A stretch of 64,000 bases of DNA from an uncultured Clostridium sp. GTDB taxonomy: Bacteria; Bacillota; Clostridia; TANB77; CAG-508. A model generated the notes under the pieces. That model ran no database searches, had not been told where the DNA came from, and worked only from the letters and a program-made list of their open reading frames with translations. Shown here one piece after another: positions 19,172 to 28,308 of this stretch. Both the position numbers and the translations under genes were made by a program. The DNA is taken from assembly GCA_900553685.1 (NCBI GenBank), contig USEI01000007.1, positions 1-64,000 of the forward strand, in the 5' to 3' direction. Each line of letters starts with the position of its first letter. Position 1 is the stretch's first letter.

Positions 19172-21217
19172 TTATTGTGCTTCTGTTATGTTAAAATCTT
19201 TATCTATATTAAAAGTATATATATCTATAACAACTACTGCCATATTCTCATTAATTGTTGAAGCAACTTCATACCCATCTATTTGTAAATTTTCTAAACT
19301 TTGTAGATTAAATTCTATACCATTTGCTATGGCTTCGTTTCTTAATTCATCAATTCTTTTTTGTAGAGCCTCTTTTACTATATTTTTATTATCTTCACTA
19401 CTACTTTCTTCTAAGTTTTGTTCTATTACCGAATTTCCGATATTAGCATCTAAAAAATTAAATTTTTCTTTTTTCTCATTATAAACTTGTGAAATTTTAT
19501 CTTTTATAGCTTGAACTGTTATATCATAATCTTCTTGGCTTAAATCTTCTAAAAATAGTGTATTTTCTTGATTTATATTCTCTATATCTTCAATATTTTT
19601 AAATTTAATATTTGATTCTGAAGTAATAGTTGTTTCACCATTTTCTGTTGTAAAAATCATAATATTATCTAGTTTTAAATTTTTAGAATTTTCATTTCCT
19701 TCTAGATTAGTTTCCAGACTAATCTTTTTATTTATCTCTTCTGAATTTATAAAACTAAAAGTTAATTTTACTCTATTACTTGCTTCTTGATTGCTTCTAT
19801 TAATTTCTATAGAATAACCACTATTTTTTGAAGAATCTATTTCTTCAGTTTCTTCTACTATCAAAGGATTCTCTTGACTGTACACATTTTTTGAGTTTTC
19901 TTTTAAAAATGCAAATATATTATTATCTCCTTTGTATAAATAAGTTACCTTTAAATAAGCACCACTATCTGATTGATTTTTAAATTCTATATCAAAACTA
20001 CTTTCATTTGGCAATATAATATTTATTTTTTCAGTTCCAAGTTCACTTGCATAAATATTAAAAATAATACCATTTCCTTCTAGATTGTCAATTCTATTTA
20101 TTAGCTCATCTATCGTATTTTTAAAATCATCTAAAGTTATATTTGCTTTTTTACCAAAAATTATTTTTAATATTTCTATTGCTAAATCTTCTTCATTTTC
20201 AATATTTTCACTTGATACTGGATCTAAGCTAATTCTTTCAGTTGTTTCAAATTCTTCATTATTCTGTTCATTAGTTTCAGATATATTCTCTTCAGAATTT
20301 TGATTTTCTCCATCATTACTTTCTGAAATAGTATCATTTTCCATATTTTCTTCATTATTTAAATTTTCTTGACTATTATTTTCCTCTGTTTGCAAAGAAT
20401 TTTTGGGTTCTTCTATTAATTGTTCTAATAATTCATCATCATTTTTTAATTCTGTTAAAAGATTCTTTAATAAATTTTTTAATTCTTCCTGATTCAATTT
20501 CAAAGTATATGCTACAACATCTGTAGAAGTAGATCCATCTAAAACATAATTATCTTGATATGAAAATTTTTCTTCAGCAATGTTTTCATATATTTTATTA
20601 AAATATTTATTTATAAAAGTCTGCTTTTGTTCTTCTTTGATATCTATACCTTGAGCTCTATAAATTTCATTTATTAAATTAGCTTTTGAATTTTCTTCTT
20701 TTATAGTGTTATATCTAAAGCCAACATATTTATTTACTATCTCATCTGAAGCAATTGCAAAAGCATCTTTATTTGCTAACATTTTTACTTTTAAAACTTC
20801 ATTTCCTGAATAATTAATATCAAGTTCGCTATAATTTTTTTTAGTTTCAACATCATTCATATTACTTAAATCTAATACAAATTTACTTACATCAAGACCT
20901 TCTAAATTTTCATTTTCAATTGTTGTTGAAAAATTTATTTTACTTGTTATTTCTGAAGATTCATCTATTAATTTGCTTAATATTTCTTTATAAGAGTTTA
21001 TTTCCAAAACATTTTTTACATTAGTGTTTGATAATTGATTAAAAAATAATTGTTTTGCTGTTGTAGTTGGACGTGTAAAATACCAATATGCAAAACATAA
21101 GCCACCTAAAATAATTAATAGTAAAAAAAATGCAATTATAATTCCTTTTTTGTTCTTTTTTTTCTTTGAATCATAATTATTATCTATTAATATATCTTCA
21201 ATGCCATTATCTTTCAT
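19172..21217 (-). CDS. Membrane-anchored extracellular protein, unknown function
   Basis: The 681-residue product has a cytoplasmic Lys-rich start, one transmembrane helix at about residues 26-47 and a long extracellular part. Residues about 270-335 are a disordered Glu/Asn/Ser-rich linker. The flanking regions are beta-rich with repeated LKLDNIMIF- and VDIYTFNID-like strands, recalling two similar substrate-binding-like halves. No catalytic motif is visible. It is first in an operon with the propeller gene downstream, so the two probably act together at the envelope. I do not recognise the family. Confidence 0.75.
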   Translation of the reverse strand: MKDNGIEDILIDNNYDSKKKKNKKGIIIAFFLLLIILGGLCFAYWYFTRPTTTAKQLFFNQLSNTNVKNVLEINSYKEILSKLIDESSEITSKINFSTTIENENLEGLDVSKFVLDLSNMNDVETKKNYSELDINYSGNEVLKVKMLANKDAFAIASDEIVNKYVGFRYNTIKEENSKANLINEIYRAQGIDIKEEQKQTFINKYFNKIYENIAEEKFSYQDNYVLDGSTSTDVVAYTLKLNQEELKNLLKNLLTELKNDDELLEQLIEEPKNSLQTEENNSQENLNNEENMENDTISESNDGENQNSEENISETNEQNNEEFETTERISLDPVSSENIENEEDLAIEILKIIFGKKANITLDDFKNTIDELINRIDNLEGNGIIFNIYASELGTEKINIILPNESSFDIEFKNQSDSGAYLKVTYLYKGDNNIFAFLKENSKNVYSQENPLIVEETEEIDSSKNSGYSIEINRSNQEASNRVKLTFSFINSEEINKKISLETNLEGNENSKNLKLDNIMIFTTENGETTITSESNIKFKNIEDIENINQENTLFLEDLSQEDYDITVQAIKDKISQVYNEKKEKFNFLDANIGNSVIEQNLEESSSEDNKNIVKEALQKRIDELRNEAIANGIEFNLQSLENLQIDGYEVASTINENMAVVVIDIYTFNIDKDFNITEAQ

Positions 21218-21240
21218 TTTTATACCTCACTTTTGCAAAT

Positions 21241-21269
21241 ATTATATATAATATTTAAAAAAATAACAA
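21241..21269 (-). promoter_or_regulatory. Sigma-A-type promoter of the anchored-protein/propeller operon
   Basis: On the minus strand TTGTTA, 17 nt, TATAAT, positioned between the spoVG terminator and the ATG at 21217. Confidence 0.6.
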
Positions 21270-21344
21270 TATTATTTGTTCATATTTTTTAAAAATTATC
21301 TACAAATTTATACAAAATTTTTAATATATTTTTTTATGAAATAC

Positions 21345-21375
21345 AAAAAAAGCGCTACTTTATGTAACGCCTTTT
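21345..21375 (-). terminator. Rho-independent terminator of spoVG
   Basis: The minus strand reads AAAAGGCGTTAC, a 5-nt loop, GTAGCGC and seven Ts, a stem with G-U wobbles starting 22 nt after the spoVG stop. Confidence 0.85.
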
Positions 21376-21396
21376 CAAACTACTAAATACTAAAAT

Positions 21397-21675
21397 TTAT
21401 TCAGCTGATTCTACATTTTCTGTTTCTGGAGCTTCATAAGCTTCTAAAATAGCTTTTTGAATTTTTTCTCTAGTTTCAGCATTGATTGGATGAGCTATAT
21501 CTTTAAATTCTCCGTTTGGAGTTTTTTTACTTGGCATAGCAATAAATAATCCATTTTGACTTTCAATAACTTTGATATCATGAATTACGAATTCTCCATC
21601 AAATGTTACAGAAGCTACTGCTTTCATTCTGTTTTCTAAATTTACTTTTCTTAAACGTACATCTGTTATTTGCAT
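21397..21675 (-). CDS. spoVG: Sporulation regulator SpoVG
   Basis: The 92-residue product shows the SpoVG signature: [12 protein letters not shown] at the start, [24 protein letters not shown] in the middle and [20 protein letters not shown] near the end. The start at 21675 is preferred over an upstream GTG because GAGGT lies 9 nt away. SpoVG is a small nucleic-acid-binding regulator affecting asymmetric division and virulence or stress genes in Firmicutes. It is monocistronic, with a sigma-H-like promoter and its own terminator, and diverges from murC. Confidence 0.97.
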   Translation of the reverse strand: MQITDVRLRKVNLENRMKAVASVTFDGEFVIHDIKVIESQNGLFIAMPSKKTPNGEFKDIAHPINAETREKIQKAILEAYEAPETENVESAE

Positions 21676-21733
21676 TGTTTTAAGCACCTCTTTCTTATCG
21701 TTTTAATACATATTAAATTCTATGTACTATTTT

Positions 21734-21763
21734 ATTATTCTACAAAAAAATTTTTTTTCCTTC
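21734..21763 (-). promoter_or_regulatory. Sigma-H-like promoter of spoVG
   Basis: The minus strand has AGGAAAA, an 11-nt A/T spacer and GTAGAATAAT. In Bacillus subtilis spoVG is transcribed by sigma-H from AGGATTT with the same 11-nt spacing to GTGGAAT. This supports conservation of early-sporulation control; it is inferred from that comparison. Confidence 0.6.
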
Positions 21764-21856
21764 TTTTTTTGTTTATTTTTTTAAAATATTTTGCATTTTT
21801 TTATAACATTTAAGTTTTTTTGTAATTAATTTTGGATTAAAATTTATACAATAATC

Positions 21857-21885
21857 TTGAAATTCTCTATTCATAATAGTATAAT
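21857..21885 (+). promoter_or_regulatory. Sigma-A-type promoter of murC
   Basis: TTGAAA (21857-21862), a 17-nt spacer and a perfect TATAAT (21880-21885), 28 nt before the murC start. Confidence 0.8.
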
Positions 21886-21912
21886 AACTCTAGATTTTAG
21901 GAGGCAAACAAA

Positions 21913-23301
21913 ATGAATTTAGATTTATCAGATTTACAAAAATACAAACACATTCATCTTATTGGTATTGGTGGAATAAGCATGAGTGCAATAGCAGAAA
22001 CTTTGCATAATTGGAACTATAAAGTTACTGGTTCTGATTTGGTCCAAAGTAATATTACAGATACTCTAAATAACCATGGAATACCTACAACTATTGGTCA
22101 TGACATCGAAAATGCTAAAAATGCTGATTTAATAGTTTTTTCTGCAGCAATAAGTGATTCAGATCCAGAAATTTTAGTTGCAAAAGAAAATAATATTCCA
22201 TTAATTGGCAGAGGCGAATTTGTAGGTTATCTAACAAAACTTTATAAAGAAACTATCTGTGTTTCAGGAACACATGGAAAAACTACAACTACTTCTATGT
22301 TATCTGTTTGCTTTATAAATGCTGGCTTAGACCCTTCTATCGAAGTTGGAGCCATACTTGATGACATTGGTGGAAATTATCGTGTTGGAAATAGTGACTT
22401 CTTTATATTAGAATCTTGTGAATATAAAGGAAACTTTTTAAAATTTCATCCACACACAGAAATCATTTTAAATATAGATAATGATCATTTAGATTATTAT
22501 AAAACTTTTGATAATATTGTAAAAACTTTTAAAGATTTTTCTTTACTACTTAATTCAGATGGTTTACTTGTTACAAATCTTGATGACCCAAATTGTAAAG
22601 AATTAAAAAATGTTGTAAAATCAAAATTTATTTCTTATGCAATAGAAAATAAAGACGCTGATTTTATTGCAAAAAATATAACCTTTGATGAAAATGGTTT
22701 TTCAAGTTTTGAAGTTTATAAAAATAATAAATTCTATTCAAAAATAGATTTATCTGTTGCTGGCGAACATAATATATTAAATTCATTAGCTTGTATAGCT
22801 GTATGTGACTATTATGGAATAACATCAGATATTATTTCTAAATCTTTAAAAGAATTTACTGGTGCAGAACGTAGATTAGAATTTAAAGGATACATTAATG
22901 AGAATGTACCAATTTTTGATGATTATGCTCATCATCCAACAGAAATAGTTGCTACTTCAAATGCAATAAAAAATAAGACTTATAATGAATCTTGGGTTAT
23001 ATTTCAACCACATACTTATAGTAGAATCAAAAATCTTTTAAATGAATTTGCAAATGCAATTTCTAATTTTGATCATATAATTATTTTAGATATTTATGCT
23101 GCAAGAGAACAAAATACTTTTGATATTTCTTCAAAAGATTTAGTTAATAAAATAATTGAAACTGGAAAAAATGCAATTTATATGCCTGATTTCAATGAAG
23201 TAATTTCTTATGTTAAAAATAATGTTAAAAATAATGATATTATTATAACTCTTGGTGCAGGTACTGTTACCAAAATAGGACCAATGCTATTAAATGATTA
23301 G
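21913..23301 (+). CDS. murC: UDP-N-acetylmuramate--L-alanine ligase
   Basis: The 462-residue protein has an N-terminal Rossmann domain with HLIGIGGISMSAIAE for UDP-MurNAc, the Mur-ligase ATP loop CVSGTHGKTTTTSML near residue 115, the central motif ESCEYKGNFL and HTEIILNIDNDHLDYY, and the C-terminal domain with DDYAHHPTEI and QPHTYSRI. It adds L-alanine to UDP-MurNAc, the first step of stem-peptide synthesis, in the cytoplasm. AGGAGG precedes the ATG. It is a single-gene unit on the opposite strand to its neighbours. Confidence 0.98.
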   Translation: MNLDLSDLQKYKHIHLIGIGGISMSAIAETLHNWNYKVTGSDLVQSNITDTLNNHGIPTTIGHDIENAKNADLIVFSAAISDSDPEILVAKENNIPLIGRGEFVGYLTKLYKETICVSGTHGKTTTTSMLSVCFINAGLDPSIEVGAILDDIGGNYRVGNSDFFILESCEYKGNFLKFHPHTEIILNIDNDHLDYYKTFDNIVKTFKDFSLLLNSDGLLVTNLDDPNCKELKNVVKSKFISYAIENKDADFIAKNITFDENGFSSFEVYKNNKFYSKIDLSVAGEHNILNSLACIAVCDYYGITSDIISKSLKEFTGAERRLEFKGYINENVPIFDDYAHHPTEIVATSNAIKNKTYNESWVIFQPHTYSRIKNLLNEFANAISNFDHIIILDIYAAREQNTFDISSKDLVNKIIETGKNAIYMPDFNEVISYVKNNVKNNDIIITLGAGTVTKIGPMLLND

Positions 23302-23326
23302 AATATTTTCAAAAATTTTTATTTAT

Positions 23327-23366
23327 AAAGAATTGGATAATTAAAAATAATTATCCAATTCTTTTA
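23327..23366 (+). terminator. Rho-independent terminator of murC
   Basis: A perfect 17-bp stem AAAGAATTGGATAATTA closes over a 4-A loop and is followed by TTTT-type sequence on the plus strand. It may also work in the other direction for spoIVB. Confidence 0.85.
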
Positions 23367-23484
23367 TATTATTTCAATTTTAATATTTTATAATCTTACC
23401 TATTACATTTTTTACTTATATTTTTTCATTCCTATAGTCATCTTTATTTTCAAAATATCAAATATTTAAAATTTTCAAAATACT

Positions 23485-24681
23485 TTACATATTTGTCATC
23501 TCTTTTACCATTAAATCACCAAAAATAGCATATCCAATTTCAGGATTTGAAACTAAAACATTTGTTACAGCTCCTATAAATTTTCCATTTTGAATAATAG
23601 GCGCACCAGAAAGACCTCTTATTATTCCTCCTGTTTTATCTATTAATTCTGGATCTGTTACTCTTATAAGCATACTCTTATTATTATAATCATTGTCATA
23701 ATAAATTTTTTCTATTTCTATGCTATATTCTTTTGTCTTATTACTATTATCTAAAGAACAAATTATTTTTGCTTCTCCAATTTTAATTTCATCTCTTAAT
23801 GCTACTTTCATTTTTTTTGAAGTATCAATATTTAAACTAGTTAAATTATCTAAAGTTCCATATATTCCAAATTGAGTGTTTTTGGAAACTCTTCCTATAG
23901 TTTGCTGATTTAAAATTGTTCCTTTTATTTCTCCTGGATTCTCAATCTCCCCTTTTTTTATTGAAATAACCTTTGAAGTTACAAGTTCTCCTGATTCAAT
24001 ATTAATCAAATTATTAGTATCACTATCTGTTATTCCATGACCTAAAACTGCAAATGATTTAGAATTTGGTTCATAATATGTCATTGTTCCTACACCTGTT
24101 GCTGCATCTTTAACCCATAAACCTAATTTGTATTCTTTATCATCAGTTTTCACTGGTGTAATATTTGAAGTTAAAATACTTCCATCTCTTAGAATTGTAA
24201 GTTTTAAGTTTTCTCCTTCTGATTTATTTACAACTTCTTTTAATACATCAATATCTTGAATTTCATTTTCATTAATTTTTAAAATTGTATCTCCTTCTTT
24301 TATATCTGTATTTTGATATGGTTTTATTAAATTATTATTGCAATCTTCTATTTCTGACATTCCAACTACTAAAACCCCATTCGTATATAATTTTAATCCT
24401 ATTATTTTTCCTATTGGAACCACTTCAATATCATCAATTACTGTTACTTTAACATCTTTTAACGGAATACTTCCAAACATATTAACTTCTAAATTGCTAA
24501 CATTGTAGTTGTTATTCGATGTTTTTGCTGTTTCTACTGTTTGTATTCCAAACATCTTTTTTAAGTTTAATTCTTCACCTTCTAAAAGTACAATTTCTTT
24601 AGGTATTAAACTTATATTAGCAACATAAATATATAATATAAACAAAAAAATAATGGTTATCACATTTTTAAATTTTTTCAT
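23485..24681 (-). CDS. spoIVB: SpoIVB peptidase (S55), mother-cell sigma-K checkpoint
   Basis: A signal-anchor helix covers residues 8-27. A PDZ domain lies at about 105-190 (GDTILKINENEIQDIDVL). The S55 serine-protease domain follows, with VLGHGITDSDTN carrying the catalytic His near 215 and GLSGAPIIQNGKFIGAVTNV carrying the nucleophile Ser near 362. In Bacillus SpoIVB is secreted from the forespore and triggers pro-sigma-K processing by SpoIVFB. No Shine-Dalgarno is visible before the ATG; the start codon lies in the loop of a hairpin (24653-24698). The signal peptide nonetheless begins at this Met, so the start is credible. Confidence 0.95.
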   Translation of the reverse strand: MKKFKNVITIIFLFILYIYVANISLIPKEIVLLEGEELNLKKMFGIQTVETAKTSNNNYNVSNLEVNMFGSIPLKDVKVTVIDDIEVVPIGKIIGLKLYTNGVLVVGMSEIEDCNNNLIKPYQNTDIKEGDTILKINENEIQDIDVLKEVVNKSEGENLKLTILRDGSILTSNITPVKTDDKEYKLGLWVKDAATGVGTMTYYEPNSKSFAVLGHGITDSDTNNLINIESGELVTSKVISIKKGEIENPGEIKGTILNQQTIGRVSKNTQFGIYGTLDNLTSLNIDTSKKMKVALRDEIKIGEAKIICSLDNSNKTKEYSIEIEKIYYDNDYNNKSMLIRVTDPELIDKTGGIIRGLSGAPIIQNGKFIGAVTNVLVSNPEIGYAIFGDLMVKEMTNM

Positions 24682-24698
24682 AAAAATATGATAACCAT
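24644..24698 (-). terminator. Hairpin with T run overlapping the spoIVB start
   Basis: ATGGTTATCA (24653-24662) and TGATAACCAT (24689-24698) form a 10-bp stem with a 26-nt loop containing the spoIVB ATG. On the minus strand the stem is followed by ATTATTTTTTTG. It could end the pilus-type operon upstream and at the same time affect spoIVB translation. Confidence 0.5.
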
Positions 24699-24803
24699 TT
24701 ATTATTATTTTATTCTTTACACTTTATAATTAAAAACTATTAAATATTATTAAAAATTAAGTTAATTAAATCATTTGAAAACATATTATAATTTATATTT
24801 GTT

Positions 24804-25313
24804 TTAAGAACTATGTTTCTGTATATACATATTTTCATCATCAATATTAGGATTATCAGCATCATAAAATACATATATTGCATCTATTAATCCATTATCT
24901 TGATAAGTTACAGCTACCCAATATTGATGTTTTGGCTCTACAAAATTTCTAATTTGATTTAATGATGTTATATATGGTTCTGGATTAGACATATCTGGGA
25001 TATCTGCTTCTAGAACTGATGAGTCTCTATCATTATTTACTTTATCAAATATTACTGCTGGTATTTTTGTTGGTTCATCTTTATATGTATTAGCATTTGC
25101 AATTAAGATGCCTAATAAAGATTTAATACTTGAACCTGTTTGTTTTCCCTCAAAACTTATAAAATTATTATTAAATGCTTCAACTTCTCTTTGTTCAATT
25201 TCTACCATGGAATCCTGAACCGTATCCATAGAATTGTTATATATAAGCATTCCAGTAGATATTATTGAAATTGTCATAATAGCTATTCCAAAACTTAATA
25301 ACTTTGAATTCAT
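24804..25313 (-). CDS. Pilin-like protein, paralogue of the 177-residue pilin
   Basis: This 169-residue protein has a hydrophobic N-terminal helix (LLSFGIAIMTISIISTGMLIY) almost at residue 1, then an amphipathic helix and a soluble domain. It is clearly homologous to the protein at 29117-29650: FNNNFISFEGKQTGS against FNNEFMSFDGKQQGS, NANTYKDEPTKIP against NANTYRDEPAKIP, and KHQYWVAVTYQDNGLIDAI against KHQYWVTIINQDNGIIDSI. It is the last gene of the Tad-like operon, 10 nt after the 805-residue protein. Role as a minor pilin or pseudopilin is inferred from context. Confidence 0.8.
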   Translation of the reverse strand: MNSKLLSFGIAIMTISIISTGMLIYNNSMDTVQDSMVEIEQREVEAFNNNFISFEGKQTGSSIKSLLGILIANANTYKDEPTKIPAVIFDKVNNDRDSSVLEADIPDMSNPEPYITSLNQIRNFVEPKHQYWVAVTYQDNGLIDAIYVFYDADNPNIDDENMYIQKHSS

Positions 25314-25323
25314 ATAATTCCCC

Positions 25324-27741
25324 TTATTTATAAATTACTCTAATATATTTTATTGATGCTTTTAGTACAGCATCTTTCTGCTGTTTATAATCACCTTCTG
25401 GTAATGTATCATCTTTTAAAACAGATGTAGAATTTTCTGCTTGTATATCAAAATGCAATTTGTTTTTTGAAACTTTATCAGTTGAAGTACCAAACTCATT
25501 TGGATCAACTTCAATGTACATTGTATACTCTTTAGTAGAATTTGATGCCATTGAATATATCGTATCATTTAGATAACTATTAGTTCCAACATAAGGTCTA
25601 TAACTTAAAGTTGTTTCATTTCTATCTGTTGTTTTTACAGTTCCAATAACAACTTCAATTGCTTTGATATCACTTAAAGGTAATGTTGAATCATGAGAAT
25701 CAAGTTCTGTGCCTTCACCAACTCTGTTTTCATAAATAATTTCATAGCCTTCTGAATTTTCAACAGCATTCATTTTATATATATCATTTCTTTCTTTTGC
25801 TACAGCAATATAGTATGCTCTTCTTAAATTTGCAAATCTTGTATAATCTGAATTGGTTTCATCAAAGATATTTGTAGTATTATAATTTCCATCATTAACA
25901 CAATCATAACATGCTAAATTTTTATGATCATATTTATATGGTAAAATTGTATTATACTTATCATAAATTTTATCATATTTCACTTCTTTTGATGAAAAAG
26001 ATAAATATTGTGTATACCCTGAACCTCCAGAACCTACAGGGTTATAAACTGAATCTGCATCCATTAATTTTTGACAATTTATACTATGATATTCAGTATT
26101 TTCATCATTAAAATTATCTTTTTGAACATAATAAATATGCTCTGGTGAAGTTACTATCTCATTATTTGTACTTGATACTATCATATAATTATTATAAGTT
26201 TTTAAACCACATTTCATACCCTGCATAAATGATACTATTGAAACATTTGATAATATTTGTTGCCATTCATCATTTGTCATTACCGGCATTGAATAACTAT
26301 ATGCTTCTGTTGTATTCATATTATATGTAGACATCGCTAAATTTAAATTATATTGAATTGAATTTCTTATAACATTTATTTTATGTGTATAGAAATTTGA
26401 ATCTATTGCTATTTCTGTTTTTCCTGTTACAGTTTCTCCTTCTACATTAAAAATTACAGCATCACTACCGGAAAAATCATAAGTAACTTGTTCTATACCT
26501 TTTATTGATTCATAATTTTGGCCAGAGATTTCAACTAATGCATTTTCTCTTAAATCTCCAACATAACTATAAACCCAATCTGAAAAGATTTCTGCCTTTG
26601 CATAATAAACAGCAGCTGATACTAAATCTAATCTATATTGATACTCATTCAATCTTTCATGACAAGTATTTATTGTACTTTTTAAAGTATTTTTTGCATC
26701 GTCTGTAAGACTAGTATTTCCAGCTAATTCATTTTGTGCATTATCAAGATTTGTATTTTCTGTATTAATTTTTTCTTGTAAACTTTGAACACTATCACCT
26801 GGTTCAATTTCAAAAGAGCTATGTTCTTCTCCAACTATTTCAACCTTTATTTTATGAGCTCCTGATTCAATTAATTCTTTAGCTGTTTCTTGATTATATT
26901 TTAATATCATAGTTGGATCATCATCAACATATACTTTAACTGAATCTCTTGAAATTAAATATCCAGATTTTGTATAATATTCATCTCCAATGCTTCCCTC
27001 AATTGTTACATAATTATCTAAAGTATAAACAATTGTTAAATCTGCATCTTTTCCATTTAATTGTTGTTTATATCTTGCAGAAAATGGCATATAAGATTTT
27101 AAAACATTTTTATTATTAAATTTAGCTTCTCCAATATTTGCTGTATATGTTCCATCAGCTTTTTCATATAATAATTGGCCATAATCCTCTGTACGACTAA
27201 AGTTTTTTAAATCATCATAATGAACATATCTTTTTAATTTCTCATCATTGCTAAGAGCTAACCACTCAGCAGACTCTTCGTCTATTTCTTCATAAGAATA
27301 TGTTCCATTTGCATTTAAAGTTACTCCTAAATCACCAACAGCAACTGCTGTTCCATCTGATTTTGTTAAAACTGTTGGAACTTTTGTTGGAGCGTATATA
27401 TAATATCCATCATATAAAGTATATAATAATGCAGGTATATTTTGTTCAACATAAGATTTACTAGCATTAGACATACCAAAATTAGTAGCTAATGTATTCA
27501 TAAATACATTAGCTGATGCTTCTATTATTGTACGCAAAGAATCGGACACAGAAGATAAGTCTTCATTTGCAGTATTAATCTCAAATGAAGACATAGCATC
27601 ATAAGTTGAGTCTAATAATTGTGTATCATATTGACTTTGTATCTCTATAGAATCTACTTGTAGTTGTATGTAATAAGTTAAAACTAAAATTAGTGGCAAA
27701 GCAACTAAAGCAAATATTATTCCAAAACTTTGTAACTTCAT
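25324..27741 (-). CDS. Large pilin-operon protein, putative tip or adhesin subunit
   Basis: The 805-residue product starts with a hydrophobic helix at residues 5-27 and then a long extracellular part; residues about 50-100 are helical, 330-385 are a coiled-coil-like helix (NTNLDNAQNELAGNTS), and there are two CxxC-like cysteines (NLACYDCVND) near residue 610. The remainder is beta-rich with many Tyr, Thr and Asn. It resembles TadG-type large pilin-like proteins in placement and membrane topology, but no known domain such as vWA is recognised. It sits between small pilin-like genes with gaps of 10-18 nt. Confidence 0.75.
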   Translation of the reverse strand: MKLQSFGIIFALVALPLILVLTYYIQLQVDSIEIQSQYDTQLLDSTYDAMSSFEINTANEDLSSVSDSLRTIIEASANVFMNTLATNFGMSNASKSYVEQNIPALLYTLYDGYYIYAPTKVPTVLTKSDGTAVAVGDLGVTLNANGTYSYEEIDEESAEWLALSNDEKLKRYVHYDDLKNFSRTEDYGQLLYEKADGTYTANIGEAKFNNKNVLKSYMPFSARYKQQLNGKDADLTIVYTLDNYVTIEGSIGDEYYTKSGYLISRDSVKVYVDDDPTMILKYNQETAKELIESGAHKIKVEIVGEEHSSFEIEPGDSVQSLQEKINTENTNLDNAQNELAGNTSLTDDAKNTLKSTINTCHERLNEYQYRLDLVSAAVYYAKAEIFSDWVYSYVGDLRENALVEISGQNYESIKGIEQVTYDFSGSDAVIFNVEGETVTGKTEIAIDSNFYTHKINVIRNSIQYNLNLAMSTYNMNTTEAYSYSMPVMTNDEWQQILSNVSIVSFMQGMKCGLKTYNNYMIVSSTNNEIVTSPEHIYYVQKDNFNDENTEYHSINCQKLMDADSVYNPVGSGGSGYTQYLSFSSKEVKYDKIYDKYNTILPYKYDHKNLACYDCVNDGNYNTTNIFDETNSDYTRFANLRRAYYIAVAKERNDIYKMNAVENSEGYEIIYENRVGEGTELDSHDSTLPLSDIKAIEVVIGTVKTTDRNETTLSYRPYVGTNSYLNDTIYSMASNSTKEYTMYIEVDPNEFGTSTDKVSKNKLHFDIQAENSTSVLKDDTLPEGDYKQQKDAVLKASIKYIRVIYK

Positions 27742-27759
27742 TATTTACTTCCTTTAACT

Positions 27760-28284
27760 TTAATAAGAACCATTTGCAGTAACTATTCCTGTATGTGAAG
27801 CTGAAATAGAATAAATATCGCTTCCTTTTATAGAATAGAACACTCCTCTAATTGTTTGTGACATTGTTTTATTTGTATTTTTTACACTTGTAGAGAAGAT
27901 ATCTCCTTCTTTCATCTTATAAACACCTTCTTTTTCAAGTGTTTCTACAATTTGAGATGTATATATTGAATAATAAACATTTTCTCCAATAACTGTTCCT
28001 TGTGTCCAAGCTGATTTCTTACCAATATTTTCATCTAACACTTTTAATTCCATCTCAATATCATAAGAATTTCCTGTTGCGTTTATTGTAGTTACTAATT
28101 TAGTATAATTATCCATTGTAATCTTTCCTACAGCTCTTGAATCATCTACAAATTCTGTAACTGCAGTCCTAACAGATAGTTGTGATATATCATCACTTCT
28201 TTCTGAAACTGATAACAGTGGAAATATAAACATTAAAATTGCAGCTAACAAAATTGCAACAACTGTAATTAATGTGTCACTCAT
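27760..28284 (-). CDS. Pilin-like protein (174 residues)
   Basis: An N-terminal hydrophobic helix begins at residue 5 (LITVVAILLAAILMFIFPLL), followed by a helix with SERSDDISQLSVRTAVTEFVDDSRAVG and a beta-rich domain of about 110 residues. The layout matches a pseudopilin but it has neither a basic leader nor the Gly/Glu(+5) prepilin cleavage motif. It lies 18 nt upstream of the 805-residue gene and 24 nt after the 239-residue gene, in the same operon. Function inferred from position: minor pilus subunit. Confidence 0.75.
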   Translation of the reverse strand: MSDTLITVVAILLAAILMFIFPLLSVSERSDDISQLSVRTAVTEFVDDSRAVGKITMDNYTKLVTTINATGNSYDIEMELKVLDENIGKKSAWTQGTVIGENVYYSIYTSQIVETLEKEGVYKMKEGDIFSTSVKNTNKTMSQTIRGVFYSIKGSDIYSISASHTGIVTANGSY

Positions 28285-28308
28285 AGGCTCCTCCTTATAT
28301 TTTTACCT

